Assembly: GCA_018066165.1 (NCBI GenBank)
Contig: JAGHRX010000211.1
Location: 1 to 21,015, forward strand
Origin: UBA1723 sp018066165
Lineage (GTDB): Bacteria > Bacteroidota > Bacteroidia > Bacteroidales > Paludibacteraceae
Direction: 5' to 3'
DNA length: 21,015 bases
Shown here: positions 15,994 to 21,015 of the stretch, piece by piece
How the letters are laid out: the number at the start of each line of letters is the position of its first letter
How positions within the stretch are numbered: position 1 is the first letter of the stretch
The notes under the pieces: model-generated
The model's input: the letters and a program-made list of their open reading frames with translations, nothing else
Told to the model about the DNA's origin: nothing
Databases searched by the model: none
Translations under genes and position numbers: made by a program

Positions 15994-16082
15994 TGTGCAT
16001 ATTGTGTGCATATTAAAAATATGCCCGTGACATGGTATGTCACGGCACGAAACTGACGGCACAAAACAGACGGCACGAAACA
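15994..16082 (+). repeat. short repeats and hairpin upstream of ribF
   Basis: Three kinds of repeat are packed here. TGTGCATATT occurs at 15994-16003 and 16006-16015. CCGTGACA (16025-16032) pairs with TGTCACGG (16038-16045). A 14-bp tandem repeat with consensus GACGGCACGAAACA lies at 16041-16054, 16055-16068 and 16069-16082, ending 13 nt before the ribF ATG. No TAnnTTTG box is visible in this gap, so the ribF promoter is not identified. Confidence 0.65.
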
Positions 16083-16095
16083 AACGAAAAAACAA

Positions 16096-17019
16096 ATGGC
16101 AAAAGTGATCGACATAATTAATTCCAAAGTGGAGAAACCGTTGGCTCTGACTATCGGTTTTTTCGACGGTGTGCATCTTGGCCACCGCTTTTTGGTGTCG
16201 GAATTGTCGAAACTTGCCAAAGAAAAAGGATTAGATTCAGCAGTGCTTACCTTCCGCACTCATCCTCGCCAGGTGCTCCATTCAGATTATATTCCTTCGT
16301 TGCTCACAACGGCTGAGGAAAAAATTGAGTTGTTGCAGTCGACGGGAGTGGATTATATCGTGATGACGGAATTCACACAAGAGCTATCTCAGTTGTCCGC
16401 CAAGGAGTTTATGCGAATGCTCCACGACAATCTCAACGTTTGCTGCCTTATGATTGGCTACGACCACCGTTTTGGCCATAACCGTAGTGAGAGTTTTGAG
16501 GATTATGTGAGATTTGGAAAAGAGATTGGAATAGAGGTAGTGCAATCGTCGTCATTGGTGGTGGACGAGATAAATGTCAGTTCATCGGCTGTAAGAAAAG
16601 CGATATCAGAAGGCGACGTCGCTCACGCAAACCAACTATTAGGCAGAAAATATACACTTGCCGGTGAGATAGTCAAAGGATTTCAGGTAGGCCGAACAAT
16701 TGGTTATCCAACTGCCAATATCGCCTACGATGGCTGCAGAATGTTGCCAAAAGACGGAGTGTATGCTGCGACTTTATCTGTCGACAATAATCCTTATAAT
16801 GCCATGCTTTATATAGGCTCACGTCCTACCGTCAACACGGGAAAAATAAGTGTTGAGGCTTATCTTTTTGATTTCTCCGGAGATATTTATGGAAAGAAAG
16901 TGACAGTCAGTTTTGTGGAGAGAGTCAGAGAGAGTATTAAGTTTGATTCCGTTGAGGAATTGAAAGAGCAATTAAAGAAGGATGAGATTGCCTGTCGTGC
17001 TATCCTTACGACGAAATAG
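16096..17019 (+). CDS. ribF: bifunctional riboflavin kinase / FAD synthetase
   Basis: 307-aa enzyme that phosphorylates riboflavin to FMN and adenylylates FMN to FAD. The N-terminal nucleotidyltransferase domain has GFFDGVHLGH at 21-30, LTFRTHPRQ at 51-59, GYDHRFGHNR at 121-130 and the VSSSAVRKAI motif at 161-170. The C-terminal kinase domain has the GRTIGYPTAN motif at 199-208 and VEAYLFDFSGDIYGK at 253-267, with Glu253 the likely catalytic base. Length is normal for RibF. The last five codons and the stop lie in the first copy of a short tandem repeat that continues into the intergenic region, so the C-terminus (ILTTK) may have been altered by repeat expansion. The ATG is preceded by a 14-bp tandem repeat. 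Confidence 0.95.
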   Translation: MAKVIDIINSKVEKPLALTIGFFDGVHLGHRFLVSELSKLAKEKGLDSAVLTFRTHPRQVLHSDYIPSLLTTAEEKIELLQSTGVDYIVMTEFTQELSQLSAKEFMRMLHDNLNVCCLMIGYDHRFGHNRSESFEDYVRFGKEIGIEVVQSSSLVVDEINVSSSAVRKAISEGDVAHANQLLGRKYTLAGEIVKGFQVGRTIGYPTANIAYDGCRMLPKDGVYAATLSVDNNPYNAMLYIGSRPTVNTGKISVEAYLFDFSGDIYGKKVTVSFVERVRESIKFDSVEELKEQLKKDEIACRAILTTK

Positions 17020-17055
17020 CCTTACGACAAATAACCTTACGACAAAATCGTAAGG
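17004..17055 (+). repeat. three tandem CCTTACGAC repeats and hairpin at the ribF 3' end
   Basis: CCTTACGACGAAATAG (17004-17019), CCTTACGACAAATAA (17020-17034) and CCTTACGACAAAATCG (17035-17050) are tandem copies. The first contains the ribF stop codon, and the second has another in-frame stop. The third forms a hairpin, CCTTACGA (17035-17042) with TCGTAAGG (17048-17055). Without a T-run it is not a standard terminator. Confidence 0.7.
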
Positions 17056-17108
17056 GACGTGACAACTGGGTGCGATTATTCCGCATTCCTAATTCCTAAT
17101 TTTGCATT

Positions 17109-18098
17109 TTATTTCTTAAGAGCGTCAATATCCACCAAGCCATTTACGATGGCGTAGATAGTCAGTCCGGCTGGACTATGAATCTGCAGTTTCCTTGCGA
17201 TATTTTTTCTATGTGTAATTGCAGTGTTTACTGAGATGCAAAGATGGTCGGCAATCTCCTTGTTGCTCATTCCCTGCACTACAGCCACAATAACCTCCTT
17301 TTCTCGCTCCGAAATCGTTTCGACGGAAGTTTCCACGTCGGCGTTGGCAAAAGCCGAAATAGCACTGTTTATACGGGCAGATTTCAAATCATTCTCAATC
17401 TTTCTGATTAGCGGAACGAAGATTTTAACCTCCACCTCCTGGTGGTTGGCAAGCCAATCCTCATTGTTGTAGATAAAATAGAGGGCAGACGTCAAGCGAT
17501 TGCTGTTTGTGATATCGTGAGGAAGATATTTCAGAATCAAGTTTTTCAGTTCTTTCAAGCTTTTGTCTGCCTCTGTATGATGCTTTGCGAAAGTGTCGAT
17601 GCTATATGTAGTCGACGTTTCACCATTAAGAAGTTTTTTGATATAAGGGAAGAGAGTCTTCTCTTCATAATTCATGTGCTTGTGAATCTCACGTGAATAC
17701 TGATCATAGAGTTCTAAGATCAATCTGTCCACGTTGTCATTATGGTTGTGCGACAAATCGGAGCTGTCACCGACAGCGGCCTCAAGTTCACGTCGCACGA
17801 AAGGCAACTGGTAATCGAGATAGTAGCGATGACCTTCCGTAAGGTAGTGGAGAAGGGTAGACGCCGACAATTTATCAAGATCGTAGTCGCTTGTACCATT
17901 GATAGTAAGGTTTACAACGGCAAGGAAGGTTGTAGTGTCCACATTGTTAGCACGACAAGTCTCATCCACAGTCTTGTCTCCAAAACCGAGGGATATGCCA
18001 AACGAGTTCAACGACTGCAGAATATTATAGTTGTCGCGGATGAGGCTGATCATCTTATCTCCTGCCTCATACATTTTCAATGCCTTCATAATCCACAT
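17109..18098 (-). CDS. hemerythrin-domain LuxR-type transcriptional regulator (YtfE/ScdA-related)
   Basis: 329-aa protein in three parts. Residues 17-62 match the ScdA_N domain layout of iron-centre repair proteins (NYNILQSLNSFGISLGFGD, then DETCRANNVD), but the hallmark CCGG is replaced by LGFG. Residues about 80-235 are a hemerythrin-like four-helix bundle with a full candidate diiron set by comparison with E. coli YtfE: His90, His141, Glu145 (HMNYEEKTLFPY), His174, His219 and Glu223 (NHQEVEVKIFVPL). Residues 262-320 are a LuxR/GerE helix-turn-helix (ISEREKEVIVAVVQGMSNKEIADHLCISVNTAITHRKNI). It probably senses O2, NO or iron state and controls transcription (inference). The -7 box ends 12 nt before this ATG, so the ATG at 18089 (M4) is a possible alternative start. 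A perfect palindrome lies upstream. Confidence 0.85.
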   Translation of the reverse strand: MWIMKALKMYEAGDKMISLIRDNYNILQSLNSFGISLGFGDKTVDETCRANNVDTTTFLAVVNLTINGTSDYDLDKLSASTLLHYLTEGHRYYLDYQLPFVRRELEAAVGDSSDLSHNHNDNVDRLILELYDQYSREIHKHMNYEEKTLFPYIKKLLNGETSTTYSIDTFAKHHTEADKSLKELKNLILKYLPHDITNSNRLTSALYFIYNNEDWLANHQEVEVKIFVPLIRKIENDLKSARINSAISAFANADVETSVETISEREKEVIVAVVQGMSNKEIADHLCISVNTAITHRKNIARKLQIHSPAGLTIYAIVNGLVDIDALKK

Positions 18099-18109
18099 TT
18101 AATTTGATG

Positions 18110-18117
18110 CAAAGATA
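18110..18117 (-). promoter_or_regulatory. -7 box of the hemerythrin-LuxR gene
   Basis: TATCTTTG on the minus strand fits TAnnTTTG. Transcription would start about 5 nt before the ATG at 18098 or about 14 nt before the ATG at 18089. No -33 TTG is seen, as might be expected for an activator-dependent promoter. Confidence 0.5.
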
Positions 18118-18139
18118 ATGGTTTTGAGAAGACTGTGTG

Positions 18140-18157
18140 ATACCTAAATTTAGGTAT
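18140..18157. promoter_or_regulatory. perfect 18-bp palindrome, candidate operator
   Basis: ATACCTAAATTTAGGTAT equals its own reverse complement over all 18 bp. Its near edge is 22 bp upstream of the regulator's -7 box, about where a -33/-45 activator or repressor site would be, and it also lies upstream of the divergent lipoprotein gene. Not followed by a T-run, so not a terminator. Confidence 0.65.
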
Positions 18158-18248
18158 TTGGGGGCGACGTTGAAAGGTAGAGGGAGATAGACGAATTATA
18201 TAGCCACAAATAATTGAATTAATCGTCGAAAATGTGCGAAACGATTTG

Positions 18249-18256
18249 TAAATTTG
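18249..18256 (+). promoter_or_regulatory. -7 box of the surface lipoprotein gene
   Basis: TAAATTTG fits TAnnTTTG and lies 51 nt before the ATG at 18307. Because it is downstream of the ATG at 18232, it argues against that earlier start. Confidence 0.45.
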
Positions 18257-18306
18257 CAGACAAGTTAATGCGAATAAAGCAAGTAAAATGTTTAATTAAA
18301 AAGTTT

Positions 18307-18804
18307 ATGAAGATCAAAAACTTTATGGCAATGATGATTGCCGCAGCTTCTCTAAGTGTGGGTGTCGTATCGTGTGGTGATGACGATGATGAAGATGCTC
18401 CTGCCACAACAGACGTCAAGTCGTTGGCAGAAACAGTTTCTGGTACATACAACGGTGTGTTGTCGATTCAGATGATGGATATGCCATTCTCAGACACAGT
18501 CGCTTACAACATCAAAAAAGTTGACGACAGTCACATCAATTTGACAATTCCGTCGATCAGCTACATGACAATGGAGATTCCTTCCGTTGAGATCAGCAAC
18601 ATTGAGGTTAAGGGTACAGCATCATCAGCAACTGCATCAGTGGCAAAGGTAGAAGGTGCTATTACAGTAGAAGGAGAGGAGAAAAGTTATACTTTGACAG
18701 ATATCCTTGTTAATTGCACAGACAATAAGGCTGTGATCACATACAGCATTACGTATGGCAAGATGCCAAGGCCGATGAGTTGTTCATTTGAAGGAACAAA
18801 ATAA
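18307..18804 (+). CDS. surface-exposed lipoprotein, calycin-like
   Basis: 165-aa predicted lipoprotein. The signal peptide MKIKNFMAMMIAAASLSVGVVSC ends in a lipobox, and the lipidated Cys is followed by GDDDDEDAP. An acidic stretch right after the cysteine is the lipoprotein export signal known from Bacteroidetes, so the protein is probably on the cell surface. The mature part has alternating strands (GTYNGVLSIQM, INLTIPSIS, IEVKGTASSATASVAKVEGAITV, AVITYSITYG) like the calycin-type beta-barrel lipoproteins of Bacteroides and Prevotella; the ligand is unknown. A longer frame opens at 18232, but it would put 25 unrelated residues before the signal peptide and start upstream of the -7 box, so I use 18307. 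It is divergent from the hemerythrin-LuxR regulator. Confidence 0.82.
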   Translation: MKIKNFMAMMIAAASLSVGVVSCGDDDDEDAPATTDVKSLAETVSGTYNGVLSIQMMDMPFSDTVAYNIKKVDDSHINLTIPSISYMTMEIPSVEISNIEVKGTASSATASVAKVEGAITVEGEEKSYTLTDILVNCTDNKAVITYSITYGKMPRPMSCSFEGTK

Positions 18805-18825
18805 GAGAGATTATTTGGATTTGTG

Positions 18826-18866
18826 AAGACGGGATTCATATCAATTATGGATCCCGTCTTTTTTTG
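18826..18866 (+). terminator. terminator of the lipoprotein gene
   Basis: AAGACGGGAT (18826-18835) pairs exactly with ATCCCGTCTT (18851-18860). The stem extends inward to a 5-nt loop and is followed by a run of T. Confidence 0.88.
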
Positions 18867-18955
18867 TGCTTATAAGTGAGATTGCTTGATGAATACGAGT
18901 CTCGTAGCCTCCTTTGCTATGCCTGACTCTCATTGAATGGATCCGGTTTTAAAAC

Positions 18956-18981
18956 AAAAAAGCTCGCTATTTCTAGCAAGC
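18956..18981 (-). terminator. terminator of the tRNA operon
   Basis: On the minus strand, GCTTGCT and AGCGAGC (18981-18975 and 18968-18962) form a 7-bp stem with a 6-nt loop and are followed by TTTTTT. It begins a few bases after the tRNA-Ser 3' end. The 18867-18955 stretch next to it holds nothing I recognise. Confidence 0.75.
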
Positions 18982-18987
18982 ATCCAG

Positions 18988-19074
18988 CGGAGAGAGAGGG
19001 ATTCGAACCCCCGGTACCCTTACGAGTACACCGGTTTTCAAGACCGGCTCATTCGACCACTCTGACATCTCTCC
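18988..19074 (-). tRNA. tRNA-Ser (UGA)
   Basis: 87 nt with the long variable arm of tRNA-Ser. The acceptor stem GGAGAGA/TCTCTCC is perfect with discriminator G, the anticodon arm CCGGT-CTTGAAA-ACCGG gives anticodon UGA, and the T loop is GTTCGAATCC. No CCA is encoded. It is the second gene of a two-tRNA transcript. Confidence 0.95.
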
Positions 19075-19106
19075 AAAATTTCTAACTCGACTTTCGTCTT
19101 GTTTAG

Positions 19107-19179
19107 TGAACCGGGTGGGGGTCGAACCCACGACCCACAGATTAAGAGTCTGTTGCTCTACCAACTGAGCTACCGATCC
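19107..19179 (-). tRNA. tRNA-Lys (CUU)
   Basis: 73 nt. The acceptor GGATCGG/CCGGTTC has two G-U pairs and discriminator A, the D arm is AGCTCAGTTGGTAGAGC, the anticodon loop CTCTTAA reads anticodon CUU, and the T arm is GTGGGTTCGACCCCCAC. No CCA is encoded. It lies 32 nt upstream of tRNA-Ser on the same strand. Confidence 0.95.
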
Positions 19180-19222
19180 ATTGTCTTTAATGACTTTGAT
19201 TGGTCGTTTCTTAAAAACGATG

Positions 19223-19253
19223 CAAAGGTACTGCTTTTTTTGATAACTGCAAA
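19223..19253 (-). promoter_or_regulatory. promoter of the tRNA-Lys/tRNA-Ser operon
   Basis: On the minus strand, TTTG (19253-19250), a 19 bp spacer and TACCTTTG (19230-19223) match the Bacteroidetes -33/-7 consensus closely, 43 nt before the tRNA-Lys 5' end. Confidence 0.8.
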
Positions 19254-19312
19254 TGTTTTGGGGATTTTTTTAAGAAAAAGTGAAATTTTGTTTAAGGTTT
19301 CAAGTTTTGAAC

Positions 19313-19345
19313 AAAAAAATCGCCAGTCACACTTGTGACTGGCGA
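19313..19345 (-). terminator. terminator of the SH3b gene
   Basis: TCGCCAGTCACA (19320-19331) and TGTGACTGGCGA (19334-19345) form a long perfect stem. On the minus strand it is followed by TTTTTTT. It lies 27 nt beyond the stop codon at 19372. Confidence 0.9.
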
Positions 19346-19371
19346 CTATGTTGATTTTAATCTTGTTCAGA

Positions 19372-19602
19372 TTAGAACTTCAATGCGTCAAGAGCAGAGT
19401 CAGAAACCTCTTTCAACTTTAGGTAGTCTGCTGAAACGTATCCAGTCTCACCATTAAAGCTGATTGTACCCCAACCATCGTTGATGCTTGAAACCTCAAC
19501 CTCTGTGCCCTTAGCCAACTTACCGATGATAGCGCAAGTTGTGTTAGGCTCCTTTCTAACGTTTAGGTTAGAAGACTGTGTGTTTACAATGTAAATTGCC
19601 AT
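19372..19602 (-). CDS. small bacterial SH3-domain protein
   Basis: 76-aa protein that is almost entirely one SH3b domain: NLNVRKEPNTTCAIIGKL (residues 11-28), KGTEVEVSSINDGWGTISF, then NGETGYVSADYLK. Such domains usually bind peptidoglycan or peptides, but this product has no signal peptide, so its location and ligand are unclear. The frame is open to 19668, but that extension would translate the stem of the terminator at 19633-19678, so I place the start at the ATG at 19602 (MAIYIVN). No -7 box is seen in the short gap upstream, so it may depend on read-through past the alanine-rich lipoprotein gene. Confidence 0.75.
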   Translation of the reverse strand: MAIYIVNTQSSNLNVRKEPNTTCAIIGKLAKGTEVEVSSINDGWGTISFNGETGYVSADYLKLKEVSDSALDALKF

Positions 19603-19632
19603 CTTTCTAATCAATTTAATGTTGGTAAATAA

Positions 19633-19678
19633 TAATAAAAAGAACGCTACGGTAGGCAAGGCTTCCATAGCGTTCTTT
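19633..19678 (-). terminator. terminator of the alanine-rich lipoprotein gene
   Basis: AAAGAACGCTACGG (19639-19652) and CCATAGCGTTCTTT (19665-19678) pair over 14 bp with one G-U, followed on the minus strand by a T-rich run. It may be leaky, since the SH3b gene downstream has no visible promoter of its own. Confidence 0.8.
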
Positions 19679-19695
19679 AGTTTCCTTGCTTAAGA

Positions 19696-20061
19696 TTAGT
19701 TCTTAGTCTTAAGGATCTCGATAACAGCGTTAACTGCAGCCTCGAAACCAGCCTGCTCGTCAGCGTTCAAGTTAGCCTTTGCAGACTCGTATGTAGCCTT
19801 TAGCTCAGTGATCTTTGCTACGATACCAGCAACGTCCTCCTTAGAAGCGTTCTCAGCCTCAGCCTTGATACCAGCCAAAGTCTCCTCAAGACCCTTCAAT
19901 ACAGCGTTCTCTACGTTCTCAACTGCTGGTGCAGCCTCCTGAGCAGCAGCCTCAGCTGCAGCCTCTACCTGTGCTGGAGCCTCCTGTGCAGGAGCGTCCT
20001 TCTTACATGATGCGAATGAAAGTGCCAAAGCAGCAGCACTTACGAATAAAATCTTCTTCAT
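19696..20061 (-). CDS. alanine/glutamate-rich lipoprotein
   Basis: 121-aa predicted lipoprotein: signal peptide MKKILFVSAAALALSFASC with the lipobox FASC, followed by KKDAPAQ. The mature part is low in complexity at first (runs of EAAAEAAAQEAAP, residues about 25-45) and then a predicted long amphipathic helix pair rich in Ala, Glu and Lys (about 48-121), with no cysteine besides the lipidated one. I recognise no family. A spacer or helical-bundle role under the outer membrane is possible. The residue after Cys is not acidic, so the surface export signal seen in the 18307 lipoprotein is absent and a periplasm-facing location is more likely. The ATG at 20061 is chosen because the earlier ATG at 20097 lies within the -7 box. 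Confidence 0.8.
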   Translation of the reverse strand: MKKILFVSAAALALSFASCKKDAPAQEAPAQVEAAAEAAAQEAAPAVENVENAVLKGLEETLAGIKAEAENASKEDVAGIVAKITELKATYESAKANLNADEQAGFEAAVNAVIEILKTKN

Positions 20062-20094
20062 TATCCTGTATTTTAAATTTATTAATAATTGACG

Positions 20095-20102
20095 CAAATA
20101 TA
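20095..20102 (-). promoter_or_regulatory. -7 box of the alanine-rich lipoprotein gene
   Basis: TATATTTG on the minus strand fits TAnnTTTG. It predicts a leader of about 28 nt before the ATG at 20061. Confidence 0.45.
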
Positions 20103-20143
20103 GAAAATATTATTTGGTTTTATGCTTTTTTCTCATTTTTTTG

Positions 20144-20175
20144 TTGTGTGTGGGCACTTTTTGTTTATAATTTTG
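20144..20175 (+). promoter_or_regulatory. promoter of pgeF
   Basis: TTG (20144-20146), 21 bp spacer, TAATTTTG (20168-20175). The pgeF ATG at 20181 is only 5 nt after the -7 box, so the transcript would be leaderless or nearly so. Confidence 0.65.
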
Positions 20176-20180
20176 CATTT

Positions 20181-20846
20181 ATGAACGTCTTGCTAGTATA
20201 TTTATTACATAAAATCGGTGATGTTTCCGCATTTTCTACTAATGTGGACTGCCGTTTCGTTGAAAATTCCGTACTTTTTTTCAACCCTTCTGATGTCGTG
20301 TCGTGCAAACAAACCCATAGCGATGTGATAAAAATTGTAGATGATTCAATGCGTGGAACGGAGATTGCTGACTGCGACGCATTGGTGACGAATGTCAGAA
20401 AGCTTCCTCTTTTGATTCGCACTGCCGATTGTGTGCCTGTTGTGCTTTATGATCCGTGCCGACGTGTGGTGGCGAATATTCATGCGGGAAGAGTGGGGGC
20501 TCAGAAGCTGATTGTAAGGAAGACGTTACAACTGATGATGACGCAGTTTGGATCAAAAACGTCAGATATTATAGCGGCGATTGGTCCTCATATTTGCGGA
20601 AAATGTTATGAGGTGGACGACGCTTGTGCGAGTGAATTTGGAGAAAAATATATAATAGGGTATAGCTCTAACCAAAAGCCTTTGGTAGATATAGCGTTAG
20701 CATGTAAAGAGCAGCTTGTAGACGTCGGCGTCGACAGCAAGAATATACATTGCTCAGATATATGTACTGCAGAATCTAAAGAATGGCCTTCTTGGAGAAG
20801 AGACAAATGCCAGGAGAGGTTGGGGACATTCGTGATGTTGGAATAA
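20181..20846 (+). CDS. pgeF: PgeF/YfiH-type laccase-domain protein, shortened
   Basis: 221-aa member of the multicopper polyphenol oxidase-like (DUF152) family, known as peptidoglycan editing factor: purine nucleoside phosphorylase/adenosine deaminase activity has been described for relatives, and PgeF removes wrongly built muropeptide precursors. Metal ligands by family comparison are kept: His in CKQTHSDVI (about 46), Cys in RTADCVPVVLYDP (about 82), His in NIHAGRVGA (about 99). IGPHICGKCYEV and a final WRRDK motif are also present. Two oddities: the stretch of about 40 residues normally between the first strand (FST) and KQTHSDV is largely missing, and the usual HAGWRG reads HAGRVG. The start at 20181 fits the promoter; the frame is open further upstream but that part overlaps the divergent lipoprotein gene. 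Confidence 0.82.
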   Translation: MNVLLVYLLHKIGDVSAFSTNVDCRFVENSVLFFNPSDVVSCKQTHSDVIKIVDDSMRGTEIADCDALVTNVRKLPLLIRTADCVPVVLYDPCRRVVANIHAGRVGAQKLIVRKTLQLMMTQFGSKTSDIIAAIGPHICGKCYEVDDACASEFGEKYIIGYSSNQKPLVDIALACKEQLVDVGVDSKNIHCSDICTAESKEWPSWRRDKCQERLGTFVMLE

Positions 20847-20870
20847 ATGAAGAAAAAAGACTGAAAAATA

Positions 20871-20888
20871 AAAAAAGACGGGGACATG
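20871..20888 (+). terminator. half of a pgeF terminator, apparently split by an IS
   Basis: AAAAAAGACGGGGACATG looks like the left arm of a terminator of the GACGGGG...CCCCGTC type seen three times elsewhere in the window, but the right arm is missing and insertion-sequence-like DNA follows. Confidence 0.5.
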
Positions 20889-21015
20889 TGATATGAACCC
20901 CTAAAGTTAGACAAAAAACTTTAGGGGTTTATTTTATGGAAGAAAAAAGAGTAAGAAAGAAACACGGAGAAGTAGAGTTGCGGAGTTACATGCGGATGTT
21001 AGACGAAGGAGAGTC
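20889..21015 (+). mobile_element. left end of an IS3-family (IS150-like) insertion sequence, cut by window edge
   Basis: TGATATGAACCCCTAAAGTT (20889-20908), followed by AGACA, resembles the terminal inverted repeats of IS150-group elements, which begin with TG and carry CCCCTAAAAGTTAGACA. AACCCCTAAAGTT (20896-20908) and AACTTTAGGGGTT (20917-20929) form a 13-bp subterminal hairpin, a frequent feature of these ends. A transposase-type reading frame opens 7 nt after it. The exact boundary (20887 or 20889) cannot be fixed without the right end. Confidence 0.7.
20936..21015 (+). CDS. IS3-family OrfA transposase, N-terminal fragment
   Basis: The frame starts MEEKRVRKKHGEVELRSYM and runs off the window after 26 codons. 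A short Lys/Arg-rich start followed by a helix like EFKLEVVxxYLxGE is usual for OrfA helix-turn-helix proteins of the IS3 family, and the IS150-like end just upstream supports this. Only the first part is visible, so the call rests largely on context. OrfA would bind the IS ends, with OrfAB made by frameshifting as the DDE transposase in this family. Confidence 0.55.
   Translation, partial: MEEKRVRKKHGEVELRSYMRMLDEGE

Noticed and set aside
18232..18306. Longer start of the surface lipoprotein
   Set aside because: It puts 25 charged residues before a complete signal peptide and starts upstream of the likely promoter.
19603..19668. Hydrophobic N-terminal extension of the SH3b protein (possible membrane anchor)
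   Set aside because: The stretch is the translation of the upstream gene's terminator stem, so it is unlikely to be coding.
19929..20180. Long N-terminal extension of PgeF
   Set aside because: It overlaps the opposite-strand lipoprotein gene, is upstream of the pgeF promoter, and its Pro/Gln-rich sequence is the antisense of an Ala/Glu-rich gene.

Overview
The window looks like the chromosome of a Bacteroidales bacterium (Bacteroides/Prevotella-like). It is moderately AT-rich, genes have no clear Shine-Dalgarno sequences, and many starts are preceded by the Bacteroidetes -7 promoter box TAnnTTTG. Five of these boxes also have a TTG/TTTG -33 box 19-21 bp upstream. Lipoprotein signals, a cambialistic-type Fe/Mn superoxide dismutase and an AAA ATPase of the DUF234 kind fit the same assignment. 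I cannot name the genus from sequence alone.

Left part (1-9300). A secreted protein of unknown function is cut by the window edge and followed by a strong terminator. A monocistronic superoxide dismutase gene comes next, ending at a bidirectional terminator shared with a convergent AAA ATPase/nuclease-like gene. That ATPase gene is preceded by a very regular array of six TTTAGCAA half-sites (three 53-54 bp units, arms always 18 bp apart); the last half-site overlaps the -33 promoter box. A giant 2-hydroxyacyl-CoA-dehydratase-activase fusion protein (1426 aa) and a secreted TPR protein follow on the minus strand, each with its own -7 box.

Centre (9300-14000). A good promoter and a leader of about 225 nt precede a tight three-gene operon: a NeuA-like cytidylyltransferase, a DRE-TIM aldolase fused to a GT42/DUF115-like domain, and a sialyltransferase-like glycosyltransferase. 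There is no NeuB, NeuC or epimerase nearby, so the operon could make and transfer an unusual CMP-activated keto-acid sugar. It converges on xerD. The predicted xerD leader contains a 23-bp hairpin built from GAAGAC/GAAAAC hexamers immediately before the start codon.

Right part (14000-21015). Housekeeping genes aroQ, pyk and ribF lie on the plus strand; ribF is bracketed by short tandem repeats. Then come a hemerythrin-LuxR regulator (related to the iron-sulfur repair protein YtfE/ScdA but lacking its CC motif) behind a perfect 18-bp palindrome, a divergent surface lipoprotein, a tRNA-Lys/tRNA-Ser operon with a near-perfect promoter, a small SH3b protein, an alanine-rich lipoprotein, and a shortened pgeF with an apparently leaderless transcript. 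The window ends in the first ~125 bp of an IS3-family (IS150-like) element that seems to have split the pgeF terminator.

The items most worth follow-up are the half-site array at the ATPase gene, the CMP-sugar/aldolase/transferase operon, and the hemerythrin-LuxR regulator with its palindrome.
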